In this document: positions 28,507 through 37,877 of the stretch, one piece after another
How the letters are laid out: each line of letters opens with the position of its first letter
Position numbering within the stretch: position 1 is the stretch's first letter
NCBI GenBank assembly: GCA_029233925.1
Contig: JARGOX010000009.1
Coordinates: 62,001 to 126,000 of the forward strand
Length of the DNA: 64,000 bases
Direction: 5' to 3'
Origin: Rhizobiaceae bacterium
Lineage (GTDB): Bacteria > Pseudomonadota > Alphaproteobacteria > Rhizobiales > Rhizobiaceae
Translations under genes and position numbers: made by a program
The notes under the pieces: model-generated
Databases searched by the model: none
What the model saw: only the letters and a program-made list of their open reading frames with translations
Told to the model about the DNA's origin: nothing

Positions 28507-29441
28507 AGTTCCGGCCCTCCATTGGCTGAGAGCATCAGGGTTTCCATCACCGCCATGCGCACCGCGACCCCCATTTCGACTTGGGATTCAATGACGCTTT
28601 GCGGGCCGTCGGCAATTTCCGAGGCAATTTCAACACCTCTGTTCATTGGTCCTGGATGCATCACCATCGCATCGGGCTTTGCATGGGCGAGTTTTTCCGC
28701 ATCAAGACCGAAATATCGGAAGTACTCGCGAATCGATGGCACAAATGAGCCGGTCATGCGTTCGCGCTGCAATCGCAGCATCATCACGACATCGGCGTCG
28801 CGAAGGCCCTCCTTCATATCATGGAAGACTTCGACACCCATTTGTTCGATGCCCGTCGGCAGAAGGGTGGAGGGCGCCACCACGCGCACCCGCGCCCCCA
28901 GAGCGTTGAGCAGTATGATGTTGGAACGGGCGACACGGCTGTGCAGCACATCCCCGCAGATTGCGACGATCTGCCGGGCAATTTTTCCCTTGCAACGGCG
29001 TATGGTCAAGGCATCCAGCAATGCCTGCGTGGGATGCTCGTGGGCACCGTCGCCCGCATTGACGACCGAACATCCGACCTTTTGCGCCAGCAATGCCGCC
29101 GCGCCTGCCGACGAATGGCGCACCACCAGAATGTCTGGGTGCATGGCATTGAGCGTCATGGCCGTATCGATCAGTGTTTCACCCTTCTTGACCGATGAAT
29201 TGCCGACAGCCATATTCATGACGTCAGCTCCCAGGCGTTTGCCTGCAAGTTCAAAGGATGCCTGTGTCCGGGTGGATGATTCGAAAAAGAGGTTGATTTG
29301 GGTCAAGCCGCGCAGGCTGTTGGTTTTTTTCTCGCGCTGCCGGCTGAGCTTGACAGCAAGGTCTGCCTTGTCGAGAAGAAACGAGATATCCAATTCTGAA
29401 AGCCCGTTTATGCCAAGCAGATGGCGGTGGGGAAAAACCAT
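28503..29441 (-). CDS. pyrB: Aspartate carbamoyltransferase catalytic subunit
   Basis: A 312-residue enzyme condensing carbamoyl phosphate with aspartate in pyrimidine synthesis. The carbamoyl-phosphate site is [13 protein letters not shown], and further marks are [22 protein letters not shown] and the aspartate-loop region MRLQRERM, with [11 protein letters not shown] near the C-terminus. ATG at 29441 ([11 protein letters not shown]) agrees with rhizobial PyrB N-termini; a TTG lies 15 bases upstream. No PyrI gene adjoins. The overlap with the pseudo-dihydroorotase suggests a PyrB-PyrC' complex. Confidence 0.95.
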   Translation of the reverse strand: MVFPHRHLLGINGLSELDISFLLDKADLAVKLSRQREKKTNSLRGLTQINLFFESSTRTQASFELAGKRLGADVMNMAVGNSSVKKGETLIDTAMTLNAMHPDILVVRHSSAGAAALLAQKVGCSVVNAGDGAHEHPTQALLDALTIRRCKGKIARQIVAICGDVLHSRVARSNIILLNALGARVRVVAPSTLLPTGIEQMGVEVFHDMKEGLRDADVVMMLRLQRERMTGSFVPSIREYFRYFGLDAEKLAHAKPDAMVMHPGPMNRGVEIASEIADGPQSVIESQVEMGVAVRMAVMETLMLSANGGPEL

Positions 29442-29570
29442 GGATAATACTCGCAAATTTTGTCGATTGGCGCTTCTATAGGCGTCATATGATATTTGAG
29501 CAAGAATGACACGTGCATGAGTCGTTGATCCGTGTCGATTTGAATGAAATCCGAACCGGGGTATGGTTCC

Positions 29571-29604
29571 AACAGGAATGTGACCGCCCCAACAGGAATG
29601 TAAC
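29571..29604. repeat. Tandem 15-16-base repeat before aidB
   Basis: CCAACAGGAATGTGACC is followed closely by CCAACAGGAATGTAACC, just upstream of the acyl-CoA dehydrogenase start. Each unit contains AGGA, so one may act as the ribosome site. Confidence 0.5.
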
Positions 29605-29608
29605 CTCT

Positions 29609-31261
29609 ATGTCAAAAATGCCCGTGAACCGTAAAACGCATGAGGTTCTGAACCAGCCCAAGCCCTATTCGGGCGTCAATGCCTATCAGTCGGATCCGAT
29701 GCTTTGCGAGGTTGCCAATTCCATGCCGAAGGCATTGCGCGACGAGTTTTCGGCCATTGGACGATTCGTCACGACGCCGGAAGCTCAGGAACTTGCGCGC
29801 ATCGCCAACCGCTCGACGCCGGAACTGAAAACCTACGACCCCTCCGGGCACCGGATCGACCAGGTGGATTTTCATCCGGCCTATCACGCGCTTATGCGCC
29901 GGGCGTTCAGCAATGGGCTGCACAGTTCGATCTGGGAAAACAAACCGCTGGAAAAAGGCATTGCCCATCAGGCGCGCGGGATCCGGTTTTTTCTGACCGC
30001 CGGTCTTGAATCGGGTCATCTGTGTCCGATCACCATGACCAACGCATCCATTGCTTCCATCAAGGCAAACCCCTCCGTCGCTCGGATATGGGGACCCAAG
30101 ATTTTGTCTCGGAATTATGATTCTTCGCATCGTCCGGTGGCCAAGAAGAATGGTGCGACGATCGGCATGGGTATGACCGAGAAACAGGGTGGCACCGATG
30201 TGCAAGCCAATACCAGCACTGCCGAAAAGGCCGGCGAAACAGTCTACCGGCTGAGCGGGCACAAGTGGTTCATGTCGGCGCCGATGAGCGATGCTTTTCT
30301 CATGCTGGCGCAGGCAAATGAGGGGCTGAGTTGCTTTTTCGTTCCACGTATCCTTGAGGACGGCACAACCAACGGGCTTGAGTTCCAGCGGCTGAAGGAC
30401 AAGCTGGGCAACCGTTCCAATGCCTCCAGTGAAGTGGAATTCTCCAATTCCTACGGCTACCTTCTGGGTGAGCCCGGCAAGGGCGTGCGCACGATCCTTG
30501 AGATGGTCACGCTGACCCGTCTTGATTGCGCGCTGGCGTCTGCCGGTATCATGCGTGCAGCACTGGCCGAAGCCGTGCATCATTGCCGCCAGAGGAAAGC
30601 ATTCGGCAAACCACTGATTGACCAGCCATTGATGATCCGTGTCATGGCCGACATGGCCTTGGACGTGGCGGCGGCAACGGCGCTGGTGCTGCGGCTTGCC
30701 CGGGCGTTCGACAACGCACCGAACGACCCGAAGGAAGCTGCCTTTGCCCGGGTGATGACACCGGTGGTCAAATATTGGGTATGCAAAATGGCGCCAGCGT
30801 TGATTTACGAGGCAATGGAATGCCTTGGCGGCAACGGCTATATTGAGGACCGCCCATTGGCCCGCCATTATCGCGAGGCGCCCGTCAACGCGATCTGGGA
30901 AGGCTCCGGCAATGTCATGGCGCTGGATCTGGTGCGCGTATTGGGCCATGAACCGGCGCTGGTCGAGGTTGTGATCACATCCATCGCCAGCGACCTTGGC
31001 GGTTTTGCCAAACGAACCGTTGATGTTCTGACGGCGGCGGCCGGGCTGTGTCAGCGCGATGAAAGCGCAGCGCGGATCCTTGCCGAGCAATTGGCCTTTT
31101 CAGCGGCGGCAGCCGAACTCAACCGGATGGGGGCAGGGCGTATTGCCGATGCTTTTGCCGAGTCGCGGCTGGCGGGAGCATGGCGAACAAGCTACGGCAT
31201 GCTTGATCTGCGCTTTGATGCGGCCCAGATCGTCGAATTGCTTTACCCTGAAGCGATATAG
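29609..31261 (+). CDS. aidB: AidB-type acyl-CoA dehydrogenase
   Basis: A flavoprotein of 550 residues matching the AidB branch of acyl-CoA dehydrogenases rather than the shorter ~390-residue beta-oxidation enzymes. Shared marks include GMGMTEKQGGTDVQANT, HKWFMSAPMSDAFLMLAQ, LKDKLGNRSNASSEVEF, and AMECLGGNGYIEDRPLAR followed by VNAIWEGSGN. In E. coli AidB binds DNA and is induced by alkylation stress; its enzymatic role is weak and debated. ATG at 29609 is chosen because homology begins just after it. The last 19 bases overlap the convergent carrier gene. Confidence 0.88.
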   Translation: MSKMPVNRKTHEVLNQPKPYSGVNAYQSDPMLCEVANSMPKALRDEFSAIGRFVTTPEAQELARIANRSTPELKTYDPSGHRIDQVDFHPAYHALMRRAFSNGLHSSIWENKPLEKGIAHQARGIRFFLTAGLESGHLCPITMTNASIASIKANPSVARIWGPKILSRNYDSSHRPVAKKNGATIGMGMTEKQGGTDVQANTSTAEKAGETVYRLSGHKWFMSAPMSDAFLMLAQANEGLSCFFVPRILEDGTTNGLEFQRLKDKLGNRSNASSEVEFSNSYGYLLGEPGKGVRTILEMVTLTRLDCALASAGIMRAALAEAVHHCRQRKAFGKPLIDQPLMIRVMADMALDVAAATALVLRLARAFDNAPNDPKEAAFARVMTPVVKYWVCKMAPALIYEAMECLGGNGYIEDRPLARHYREAPVNAIWEGSGNVMALDLVRVLGHEPALVEVVITSIASDLGGFAKRTVDVLTAAAGLCQRDESAARILAEQLAFSAAAAELNRMGAGRIADAFAESRLAGAWRTSYGMLDLRFDAAQIVELLYPEAI

Positions 31262-32178
31262 GTGGCGACGTAGATGACCAGTGGGATGGTGAAAAACGAC
31301 GCTGCTGTCTGCAGCGTTGCGATGGTCGCATAGAGCGGCGCATCCCCACCCATCTGGCGCGCCAGCAGATAACCGTTCATGGCTGTCGGCACGGAACCGC
31401 ACATGGCCAGTATGATCAGAGATTCGCCGCGCACACCCAACATCCAGCAAATTGCAGTCAGCAGGGCCGGGTAGAACAGCAGTTTGAAAAAGACCGGGAT
31501 TATTGCGGTCAGCCCGGGTTTCAGCGTATCGCGTATGCGAAGGCCGGCACCGACCATGATCATTCCCATGCCAAGCGCCGCACTGGCGACGAGATCAAGG
31601 GATTGTTCCAGCGGCGGATAGATTTCCACCTGCAGAAAACGCAGTCCCAGTCCGGCAAGGCTCGACATGATCAGCGGATTGGTCAAGGTGCGACGAAACA
31701 GGGAGCTCATGCCCCGTTCCGGACTGGCAAACCAGATCAGCATGGCAATATTGACGATGTTCATCGGAATGATGACGAGTGCCATGAGCAGCACGGTCAG
31801 CGCCAGTCCCGGGCCGCCGAATAATCTGTCGGCGATGGCCAGGGCCACAAAACCGTTCCACCGCGTTGATGTTTGAAAGACGCTTGAGTAGATCGCCCCC
31901 GAAACCTTGTAACGTCGAAAAACTGGCCAGGCTGCAAGCAGCAGACCGAAGGTCAGGGCGACCGTCGTCAACACGCCAATGCTGATCGCGGTCAGTTCCA
32001 GGCCGCCGAAATCCGCCCGGTATAGCGTGAGAAAAAGCAAGGCTGGAAACAGGACGTAGTAACCAACCTCCTCAAGGCCATGCCAGACCGAACGGTCGAC
32101 AAGCGGCACCCGCTTGAGCACGACACCCAGCAAGACAATCAGAAATATGGGAAGAATGCTCTCGAAAATCGGTAACAT
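31243..32178 (-). CDS. AEC-family (auxin efflux carrier-like) transporter
   Basis: A 311-residue membrane protein with about 10 helices, opening LPIFESILPIFLIVLLGVVLKR as in bacterial AEC carriers. It has the mid-chain SVFQTSTRWNGFVALAIAD segment, analogous to the conserved crossover region, and a C-terminal CGSVPTAMNGYLLARQMGGD. Bacterial members export or exchange malate, malonate or other metabolites; the substrate here is unknown. Its 3' end overlaps aidB tail to tail. No ribosome site is obvious before the ATG. Confidence 0.82.
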   Translation of the reverse strand: MLPIFESILPIFLIVLLGVVLKRVPLVDRSVWHGLEEVGYYVLFPALLFLTLYRADFGGLELTAISIGVLTTVALTFGLLLAAWPVFRRYKVSGAIYSSVFQTSTRWNGFVALAIADRLFGGPGLALTVLLMALVIIPMNIVNIAMLIWFASPERGMSSLFRRTLTNPLIMSSLAGLGLRFLQVEIYPPLEQSLDLVASAALGMGMIMVGAGLRIRDTLKPGLTAIIPVFFKLLFYPALLTAICWMLGVRGESLIILAMCGSVPTAMNGYLLARQMGGDAPLYATIATLQTAASFFTIPLVIYVATYIASG

Positions 32179-32545
32179 TGCACCAGCCGTTGGTTTGAAG
32201 AATGTCCCGGGTCATAGAGCGCTTAGGTGAAAGTGTGAAGCTGTTTTCCTTCGGCAAGGCCGGATAACAAGACGGCTGCGATCTCCCGGCGGAAACTGAC
32301 ATCGGAAATGTTCCGGCTTCCTGCCGCAAGGGTGCCCACGCCACCCGGCCTGTTTTTCTCTCGCAAAGATTTTTGAAAGGAGAAATTTATTTAATATTAA
32401 CCTTAACAAATGGTTTACATTGCGTTCATGTCCCCAACAGACCACTCTTGAAACACGATGATGGGGAAAGCACAGGGGAGGCCATCTTGACGGACACGCC
32501 TAAATGGAATGTGTTGTCACGGCCTGCGAACAGGGGAATAATCGT
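32179..32545. other. Intergenic promoter region
   Basis: About 370 bases between divergent genes. The right half is AT-rich and contains the CtrA-like site at 32403-32418, with TTTGAAAGGAG-like and TTAATATTAA sequence before it. No other gene was seen. Confidence 0.45.
32403..32418 (+). promoter_or_regulatory. CtrA-box-like site
   Basis: TTAACAAATGGTTTAC fits TTAA-N7-TTTA(C) and shares 14 of 16 bases with the site at 3295-3310. It lies 128 bases before the downstream ATG in an AT-rich promoter-like stretch. Confidence 0.35.
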
Positions 32546-32875
32546 ATGAAGTGGTTCTTGATATTATGGATCGTGCCGGTTTGTCTGTTGGGCGCGTGGT
32601 ACGGACTGTCATACTACGACATGCATTTCGGCATCTTCATGCTGACCCGGCAGGTTCATGACCTGGTTTTCCAGATTTATGGCAATATTCTCGGTGTTCC
32701 GCCTGAAGACCTGCCACGCATGGTCTTCAAGGCCGTTGCGGTCGACAGCCTGATTGTCCTGGGTATTGTCCTGTTTCGCTACCGCAAGGGGCTTATCAAA
32801 TGGGCAAGGGCAAGACGGGCGTCTCAGGACGACCTGTCCGTTGATGCAGAGGAAAGCCTGTCCAGAGCGCCTTGA
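32546..32875 (+). CDS. Small two-helix membrane protein (DUF6105-like)
   Basis: A 109-residue protein with an N-terminal helix ([21 protein letters not shown]) and a second hydrophobic segment ([16 protein letters not shown]) followed by a basic stretch. The middle reads [28 protein letters not shown]. This resembles the DUF6105 family of Rhizobiales, recalled without a search. Function unknown. AGGGGA lies 8 bases before the ATG at 32546, which decides against the upstream ATG at 32504. The last 52 bases overlap ruvX on the opposite strand. Confidence 0.65.
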   Translation: MKWFLILWIVPVCLLGAWYGLSYYDMHFGIFMLTRQVHDLVFQIYGNILGVPPEDLPRMVFKAVAVDSLIVLGIVLFRYRKGLIKWARARRASQDDLSVDAEESLSRAP

Positions 32876-33306
32876 AGAATGAATGCCGCGGCTGCGGAAT
32901 CGATGCGTTCAGCGCGTTTCTTGCGGGACACATCCATTTCCAGCAGTGCCCGTTCCGCCGCAACGGTGGACAGGCGCTCATCCCATAGAGCAAATCCGAT
33001 GTCGGTTTTCATCGAGATGTTGCGCACAAAAGCCCGGCTTGCCTGGGCTCTTGGACCTTCTGATCCGTCCATATTCACCGGCAGACCAATCACACAGCCT
33101 CCGACCCGTTCGCGCTCGAGCATGGCCAGAAGGATTTCTGCATCCCTGGTGAATTTTGTGCGGCGGATGACCTGCCTTGGTGTGGCCAGTGTCAGCCCCA
33201 GATCACTGATGGCAATGCCGATTGTCTTTGTACCGAGATCCAGGCCGGCCAGAACCTTTCCACGCGGCAGGGAATGAAGCAGTTCTTCCAGAGTGAAGAG
33301 ACTCAT
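32824..33306 (-). CDS. ruvX: Holliday junction resolvase-like RuvX (YqgF)
   Basis: A 160-residue RNase H-fold protein. Motifs: [17 protein letters not shown] at residues 19 to 35 with the catalytic first Asp, [35 protein letters not shown] with a Glu, and a C-terminal [15 protein letters not shown] with the last acidic residue. Homologues act in pre-16S rRNA 5'-end processing. The start at 33306 ([10 protein letters not shown]) fits rhizobial homologues. Convergent overlap with the small membrane protein gene; upstream of and divergent from the hydrolase gene. Confidence 0.92.
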   Translation of the reverse strand: MSLFTLEELLHSLPRGKVLAGLDLGTKTIGIAISDLGLTLATPRQVIRRTKFTRDAEILLAMLERERVGGCVIGLPVNMDGSEGPRAQASRAFVRNISMKTDIGFALWDERLSTVAAERALLEMDVSRKKRAERIDSAAAAFILQGALDRLSSASTDRSS

Positions 33307-33417
33307 GATCAAATTTTCCGTAAACAATTGCGATTTTGCCGCTTTTCAGACGTTGAGGCGTTTCATAAGGTGTTTGTCTGTTAAAAGCGACTGATCTTGC
33401 AGCACTGGAGCGAACTG

Positions 33418-34125
33418 ATGAAAATTCAATGGATGGGGCACTCGGCGTTCCAGATAAAAACCGCAAAAGCCAATATTCTGATTGATCCTTTTCTCACCGG
33501 AAATCCGGGCTTTGACGGGCGTGACGTGAAAGAGGTGACCCGGGATGTGACGCATATCGTTCTGACCCATGGCCATGCTGATCATATCGGCGACACGGTG
33601 GCGATCGCTCGCGAGACCGGTGCCACGATCATCGGCAATTTCGACCTTTGCCAGTGGCTGGGAAACCACAATGGTCTGGATCAGTTCGATCCCGCCAATA
33701 CCGGTGGAACGGTCCATCATGACGGTTTTTCCGTGACCTATGTCAATGCCCTGCATTCCTCTGCGCAGCTCACCGAAGACGGTGTTTCTCATTCCCTGGG
33801 CAATCCCAATGGGGTGGTGCTGCATTTTGATGATGCGCCGACGCTGCTGCATATGGGCGACACGGATATTTTCTCCGATATGGCACTGATCAATGAATTG
33901 CATCAGCCCAAAATCGGTCTTGTGCCGATCGGTGACCGCTTTACCATGGGTGGAGCGGTGGCGGCACTGGCCTGCCGACGCTATTTTGACTTCTCGACCA
34001 TCGTGCCCTGTCACTATGCGTCCTTCGGTGTGCTCGACCAGACGGCCGAAAAATTCCTTGCAGCCATGGAGGAGGATGCATCGCGTGTGAAAATACCGGC
34101 TGCGGGCGAGTGGCTCACCTTTTGA
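33418..34125 (+). CDS. UPF0173 metallo-beta-lactamase-fold hydrolase
   Basis: A 235-residue metal-dependent hydrolase. Metal ligands are seen in [12 protein letters not shown] (HxHxDH, about residues 46 to 54), [16 protein letters not shown] (the bridging Asp) and the final VPCHYASF (His). The N-terminus [15 protein letters not shown] is typical of UPF0173 (YtkL-like). The physiological substrate is unknown. A GGAG site lies upstream of the ATG. Located between ruvX and gatC as in other Rhizobiales. Confidence 0.9.
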   Translation: MKIQWMGHSAFQIKTAKANILIDPFLTGNPGFDGRDVKEVTRDVTHIVLTHGHADHIGDTVAIARETGATIIGNFDLCQWLGNHNGLDQFDPANTGGTVHHDGFSVTYVNALHSSAQLTEDGVSHSLGNPNGVVLHFDDAPTLLHMGDTDIFSDMALINELHQPKIGLVPIGDRFTMGGAVAALACRRYFDFSTIVPCHYASFGVLDQTAEKFLAAMEEDASRVKIPAAGEWLTF

Positions 34126-34221
34126 TGAAAAAGCGCAGGATGCCCGGCTTGCCCTTGCCCAATGGGGGTGGCAAGGCTATAGGCTGCACACAACCAATCC
34201 ATCACCCGGAGCCTGAACCAG

Positions 34222-34509
34222 ATGTCTGTTGATCTTGCCACAGTCAAGCGCGTTGCACGACTTGCCAGAATTGCCGTTACCGACGAGGAAGCGGTGAAGA
34301 TGGAAGGTGAATTGAACACCATTTTGGGGTTTGTCGACCAGCTCAACGAAGTTGACGTGAGCGGCGTCGAGCCGATGACGTCTGTCATGCCGATGGATAT
34401 GAAAAAACGGCCGGATATTGTGACCGATGGCGGCAAGGCGGCCGACATTGTGGCCAATGCCCCGGCAACGGAAGAAAATTACTTTCTCGTACCGAAAGTT
34501 GTTGAGTAA
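34222..34509 (+). CDS. gatC: Aspartyl/glutamyl-tRNA amidotransferase subunit C
   Basis: A 95-residue subunit, the normal GatC length, beginning [19 protein letters not shown] and ending with the [13 protein letters not shown] tail that wraps around GatA. The middle reads [23 protein letters not shown]. It stabilises GatA in the GatCAB complex that converts Glu-tRNA(Gln) and Asp-tRNA(Asn). CCGGAG lies upstream of the ATG. gatA follows after 142 bases with no clear terminator; gatB is not in the window after gatA. Confidence 0.95.
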   Translation: MSVDLATVKRVARLARIAVTDEEAVKMEGELNTILGFVDQLNEVDVSGVEPMTSVMPMDMKKRPDIVTDGGKAADIVANAPATEENYFLVPKVVE

Positions 34510-34651
34510 ACCGTTCGGCGGGTGTTTTCCTTTCGCCGCAGGCGCGTGACCGACATGCGGTCTGTCTGTTGAAAACATGCCCGACCGGCCCATCGCCTGA
34601 ACCTGCCCATACAATGATACCGATTGTTGCCTGAAAAGTGATCCCGATACG

Positions 34652-36133
34652 ATGAGTGTTCTGACCAGCCTGACCATAGCCCAAGCCCGTGAAAAGCTGC
34701 AGAAGAAGGAAATTACTTCAGCAGAACTGACCGACGCCTATCTTGGCGCCATCATGGCGGCCAATCAAACGCTCAATGCCTATGTCGCAGTGACGGCGGA
34801 TATCGCACAGGAAGGCGCCCGCAGGTCGGATGAGAAACTGGCAAAGGGCGAGGGTGGCGCGCTTGAGGGCATTCCACTCGGCATCAAGGATCTGTTTGGG
34901 ACAGAGGACGTGCACACACAGGCCTGCAGCCATATTCTCGATGGTTTCAAGCCGCGCTATGAATCCACCGTAACAGCCAATCTGTGGGCTGACGGTGCGG
35001 TGATGCTCGGCAAGCTCAACATGGACGAATTCGCCATGGGATCGTCCAATGAGACGTCCTATTATGGCGCCGTGACCAACCCCTGGCGTGCAAAGAACGA
35101 TGACAAGCCTCTGGTGCCTGGCGGCTCCTCCGGTGGATCCGCCACGGCGGTGGCAGCCCATCTTTGCGCAGGTGCAACCGCGACGGATACCGGCGGCTCC
35201 ATTCGCCAGCCAGCAGCCTTTACCGGCACGGTCGGTATCAAGCCGACCTATGGCCGCTGTTCGCGCTGGGGCGTTGTGGCCTTTGCCTCGTCGCTTGATC
35301 AGGCCGGTCCCATCACCCGGGACGTGCGCGACGCGGCGATCATGCTGAAATCCATGGCGTCTGTTGATCCGAAAGACACGACATCGGTTGATCTGCCCGT
35401 TCCCAACTATGAGGCGGCAATCGGTCAGTCGGTCAAGGGCATGAAAATCGGCATTCCGAAAGAATATCGGATGGAAGGCATGTCGGCGGAGATTGAAGCG
35501 CTCTGGGACAAGGGCATTGCCTGGCTGAAGGACGCAGGCGCAGAGATCGTCGAAATCTCGCTGCCGCATACCCATTATGCATTGCCTGCCTATTATATCG
35601 TCGCACCTGCCGAAGCCTCTTCCAATCTGGCGCGTTATGACGGCGTACGTTACGGGCTGCGGGTGCCTGGCCGCGATATCACCGACATGTATGAAAAGAC
35701 CCGCGCTGCCGGCTTCGGCGCCGAGGTCAAAAGGCGCATCATGATTGGCACCTATGTGCTGTCATCGGGCTATTACGATGCCTATTACCTGCGTGCCCAG
35801 AAAGTGCGCACCCTGATCAAGCGTGATTTCGAAAACGTGTTCCATGCGGGTGTGGATGCAATCCTGACCCCGGCAACACCCTCGGCCGCCTTCGGCATCA
35901 ACGATCAGGAAATGGCCGCTGATCCGGTAAAAATGTATCTCAATGATATTTTCACCGTGACGGTCAACATGGCCGGTCTGCCCGGCATTGCCGTTCCAGC
36001 CGGTCTGGACAGCAATGGCCTGCCATTGGGCCTGCAGCTGATCGGCAAGCCCTTTGACGAAGAAACCCTGTTTCGTGCAGGCCACGTCATCGAACAGGCC
36101 GCAGGACGCTTCCAGCCCGACCACTGGTGGTGA
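34652..36133 (+). CDS. gatA: Aspartyl/glutamyl-tRNA amidotransferase subunit A
   Basis: Amidase-signature enzyme of 493 residues releasing ammonia from glutamine in the GatCAB complex. The catalytic triad is visible: K79 in GIKDLF, cis-Ser S159 in GGSSGGSA, and nucleophile S183 in [11 protein letters not shown]. Other GatA marks are [17 protein letters not shown] and the C-terminal [21 protein letters not shown]. It is preceded by gatC. A second, distinct amidase lies at 56898 in this window. Confidence 0.96.
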   Translation: MSVLTSLTIAQAREKLQKKEITSAELTDAYLGAIMAANQTLNAYVAVTADIAQEGARRSDEKLAKGEGGALEGIPLGIKDLFGTEDVHTQACSHILDGFKPRYESTVTANLWADGAVMLGKLNMDEFAMGSSNETSYYGAVTNPWRAKNDDKPLVPGGSSGGSATAVAAHLCAGATATDTGGSIRQPAAFTGTVGIKPTYGRCSRWGVVAFASSLDQAGPITRDVRDAAIMLKSMASVDPKDTTSVDLPVPNYEAAIGQSVKGMKIGIPKEYRMEGMSAEIEALWDKGIAWLKDAGAEIVEISLPHTHYALPAYYIVAPAEASSNLARYDGVRYGLRVPGRDITDMYEKTRAAGFGAEVKRRIMIGTYVLSSGYYDAYYLRAQKVRTLIKRDFENVFHAGVDAILTPATPSAAFGINDQEMAADPVKMYLNDIFTVTVNMAGLPGIAVPAGLDSNGLPLGLQLIGKPFDEETLFRAGHVIEQAAGRFQPDHWW

Positions 36134-36459
36134 TCGGCTGAAGGTCTAAGGGGCCGCCCTTAATTAGATAAAGGTGGTCCGTCGGCAGCATTGCGCTGCT
36201 TGTACGATACATCACATTTCATGTGCCAAGCTCCCTTGCGCCAAGAGCCCGGTAAGGGGAAGCGGGGCAGGGTGCGACTGTCTTCCCTATCCGATTTGTT
36301 CCTATTGCCATCCGACTGGTGAACCTCCAGTTGTGAGCGCCATAACCCGTGTCTGTGAGATACAGGGCGAACCCATTTTACCAAATATTTTTGAATTGAC
36401 GGACGTTCATGGCGTCATGTATGTATTTTGTATTACAAGAAGTACAATGAGGCCGAAAA
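36134..36459. other. Intergenic region between gatA and the aminotransferase
   Basis: 326 bases. The left part shows no gene. The right part is AT-rich, with TTGACG (36396) and TATGTA (36420) spaced by 18 bases as a possible promoter, then a TTGTATTACAA palindrome. Confidence 0.45.
36396..36438 (+). promoter_or_regulatory. Promoter with TTGTA-T-TACAA operator upstream of aminotransferase
   Basis: TTGACG and TATGTA with an 18-base spacer resemble -35/-10 boxes. Directly downstream, at 36428-36438, is the perfect palindrome TTGTA-T-TACAA, placed where a repressor would block initiation. Related TACAAG/TTTGTA elements lie in the divergent promoter region at 39033-39087. Confidence 0.45.
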
Positions 36460-37830
36460 ATGAATCATCAGACCGACAACTCCTGGGAGAAGAAAGACAT
36501 GGCCAATGTCTTTCATGGCTTCACTGATCTGGGGACCTTGAATTCGAACGGGCCGGTTGTCCTGACGCATGGCGAGGGTATCCATGTGTTCGACGTGCAC
36601 GGCAAAAGATATATGGATGCCAATTCCGGGTTGTGGAACAACGTCGCCGGTTTCAATCATCAGGGTTTGATTAATGCGATTTGCGACCAGGCCCGCAAAT
36701 TTCCGGGTTACCATTCATTTTTCGGTCGTATTGCAGACACCACTGTCGCCCTGTCGGAAAAGCTGGTGGCGATTTCGCCTTTTGAAGAGGGCAAGGTCTT
36801 TTACACGAATTCCGGGTCCGAAGCCAATGACACGATGGTCAAGATGCTGTGGATGCTGCACCGTCGCAACGGCCAGCCGCAGCGTCGCAAGATCATCTCA
36901 CGGGTGAATGCCTACCACGGCGTGACTGTGGCGACAGCATCCATGACGGGCAAAGCCTACAACGAGGAGTTCGGCCTTCCTCTGCCCGGGTTTCTGCATG
37001 CGGATTGCCCGCATTTCTGGCGGTACGGAAAGAAAGGCGAGAGCGAAAAGGCGTTCTCCCAGCGCATGGCCCGCAATCTGGAAGAGATGATCATCAAGGA
37101 AGGGCCCGACACCATCGCCGGCATGTGGGCGGAGCCGGTGATGGGCGCCGGTGGTGTCATTGTACCTTCCGAAGGCTATTTCGAAGCCATCCGGCCGATC
37201 CTGCGCAAATATGGCATACCGCTGATTGCCGACGAGGTGATCTGTGGCTTTGGACGCACCGGAGCCATGTGGGGAAGCGTCAAATACAATATGGAGCCTG
37301 ATGCCATTATCGCTTCGAAATGTATCACCGCAGGCTATTTCCCCATGGGCGCAATCATCCTCGGCAAGGATCTGAGTGACGAACTGACCCGTGTTTCAGA
37401 AACAGCCGAGGAGTTTCCACACGGTTTTACCGCCGGAGGGAACCCGCTGGGCAGCGCAGTTGCGCTGAAGGCGCTCGACGTGCTGGAGGAAGACGGGCTG
37501 CTTGAGAACGTGAACCGTGTCAGTCCGCGGTTCCTTGAGCGACTGCAAAGGCTGGGCGCACACAAATACGCCGGGGAGGTGCGGGGTGTCGGGTTGATGG
37601 GCGCTGTGGAGCTGGTGGCCGACAAGACAACCAAGCAAGCGCTGCCTGGTGATCTGCAGGTGTCTGAACGGATCGCCAACAAGGCATTGGAAAAGGGATT
37701 GATCTGCCGTCCATTGGGCGCCGCAATCGTTCTGGGGCCGCCATTCATCATAACCGAAGCGCAAATTGACGAAATGTTCGACATTCTCGAAGAGACGATG
37801 ACGGATGTATTTGCCGATGTCGGGCTTTGA
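36460..37830 (+). CDS. Class III aminotransferase (omega-amino acid/polyamine:pyruvate type)
   Basis: PLP enzyme of 456 residues. The Schiff-base lysine is K287 in IIASKCITAGYFPMG. PLP-contact motifs are NSGSEANDTMVKM, NAYHGVTVATASMTG and IADEVICGFGRTG. The N-terminal segment LNSNGPVVLTHGEGIHVFD is typical of omega-amine:pyruvate transaminases such as SpuC-like or taurine/beta-alanine enzymes. GAGG precedes the ATG. It stands on its own promoter but sits against the polyamine-type ABC/amidohydrolase cluster and shares an operator-like palindrome with it, suggesting that it removes the amino group of the imported or released amine (inference). Confidence 0.88.
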   Translation: MNHQTDNSWEKKDMANVFHGFTDLGTLNSNGPVVLTHGEGIHVFDVHGKRYMDANSGLWNNVAGFNHQGLINAICDQARKFPGYHSFFGRIADTTVALSEKLVAISPFEEGKVFYTNSGSEANDTMVKMLWMLHRRNGQPQRRKIISRVNAYHGVTVATASMTGKAYNEEFGLPLPGFLHADCPHFWRYGKKGESEKAFSQRMARNLEEMIIKEGPDTIAGMWAEPVMGAGGVIVPSEGYFEAIRPILRKYGIPLIADEVICGFGRTGAMWGSVKYNMEPDAIIASKCITAGYFPMGAIILGKDLSDELTRVSETAEEFPHGFTAGGNPLGSAVALKALDVLEEDGLLENVNRVSPRFLERLQRLGAHKYAGEVRGVGLMGAVELVADKTTKQALPGDLQVSERIANKALEKGLICRPLGAAIVLGPPFIITEAQIDEMFDILEETMTDVFADVGL

Positions 37831-37852
37831 CCGGAATGCACATTAACTGATT

Positions 37853-37876
37853 GGCTGTCTCCCGGTGGAGACAGCC
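37853..37876. terminator. Bidirectional hairpin between convergent genes
   Basis: A perfect 10-bp stem (GGCTGTCTCC with GGAGACAGCC) with a CGGT tetraloop fills the 47-base gap between the aminotransferase and the S58 peptidase stops. T-tracts are short. Confidence 0.55.
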
Positions 37877-37877
37877 A

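Noticed and set aside
28291-29481. A 396-codon plus-strand frame
   Set aside because: Antisense to pyrB and the pyrC' end, both clearly recognised; composition is that of a shadow frame rich in Ser, Arg and Thr.
29612-31090. A 492-codon open frame on the minus strand
   Set aside because: It lies wholly antisense to the AidB-type gene, has no ribosome site or family character, and is explained by high GC at third codon positions.
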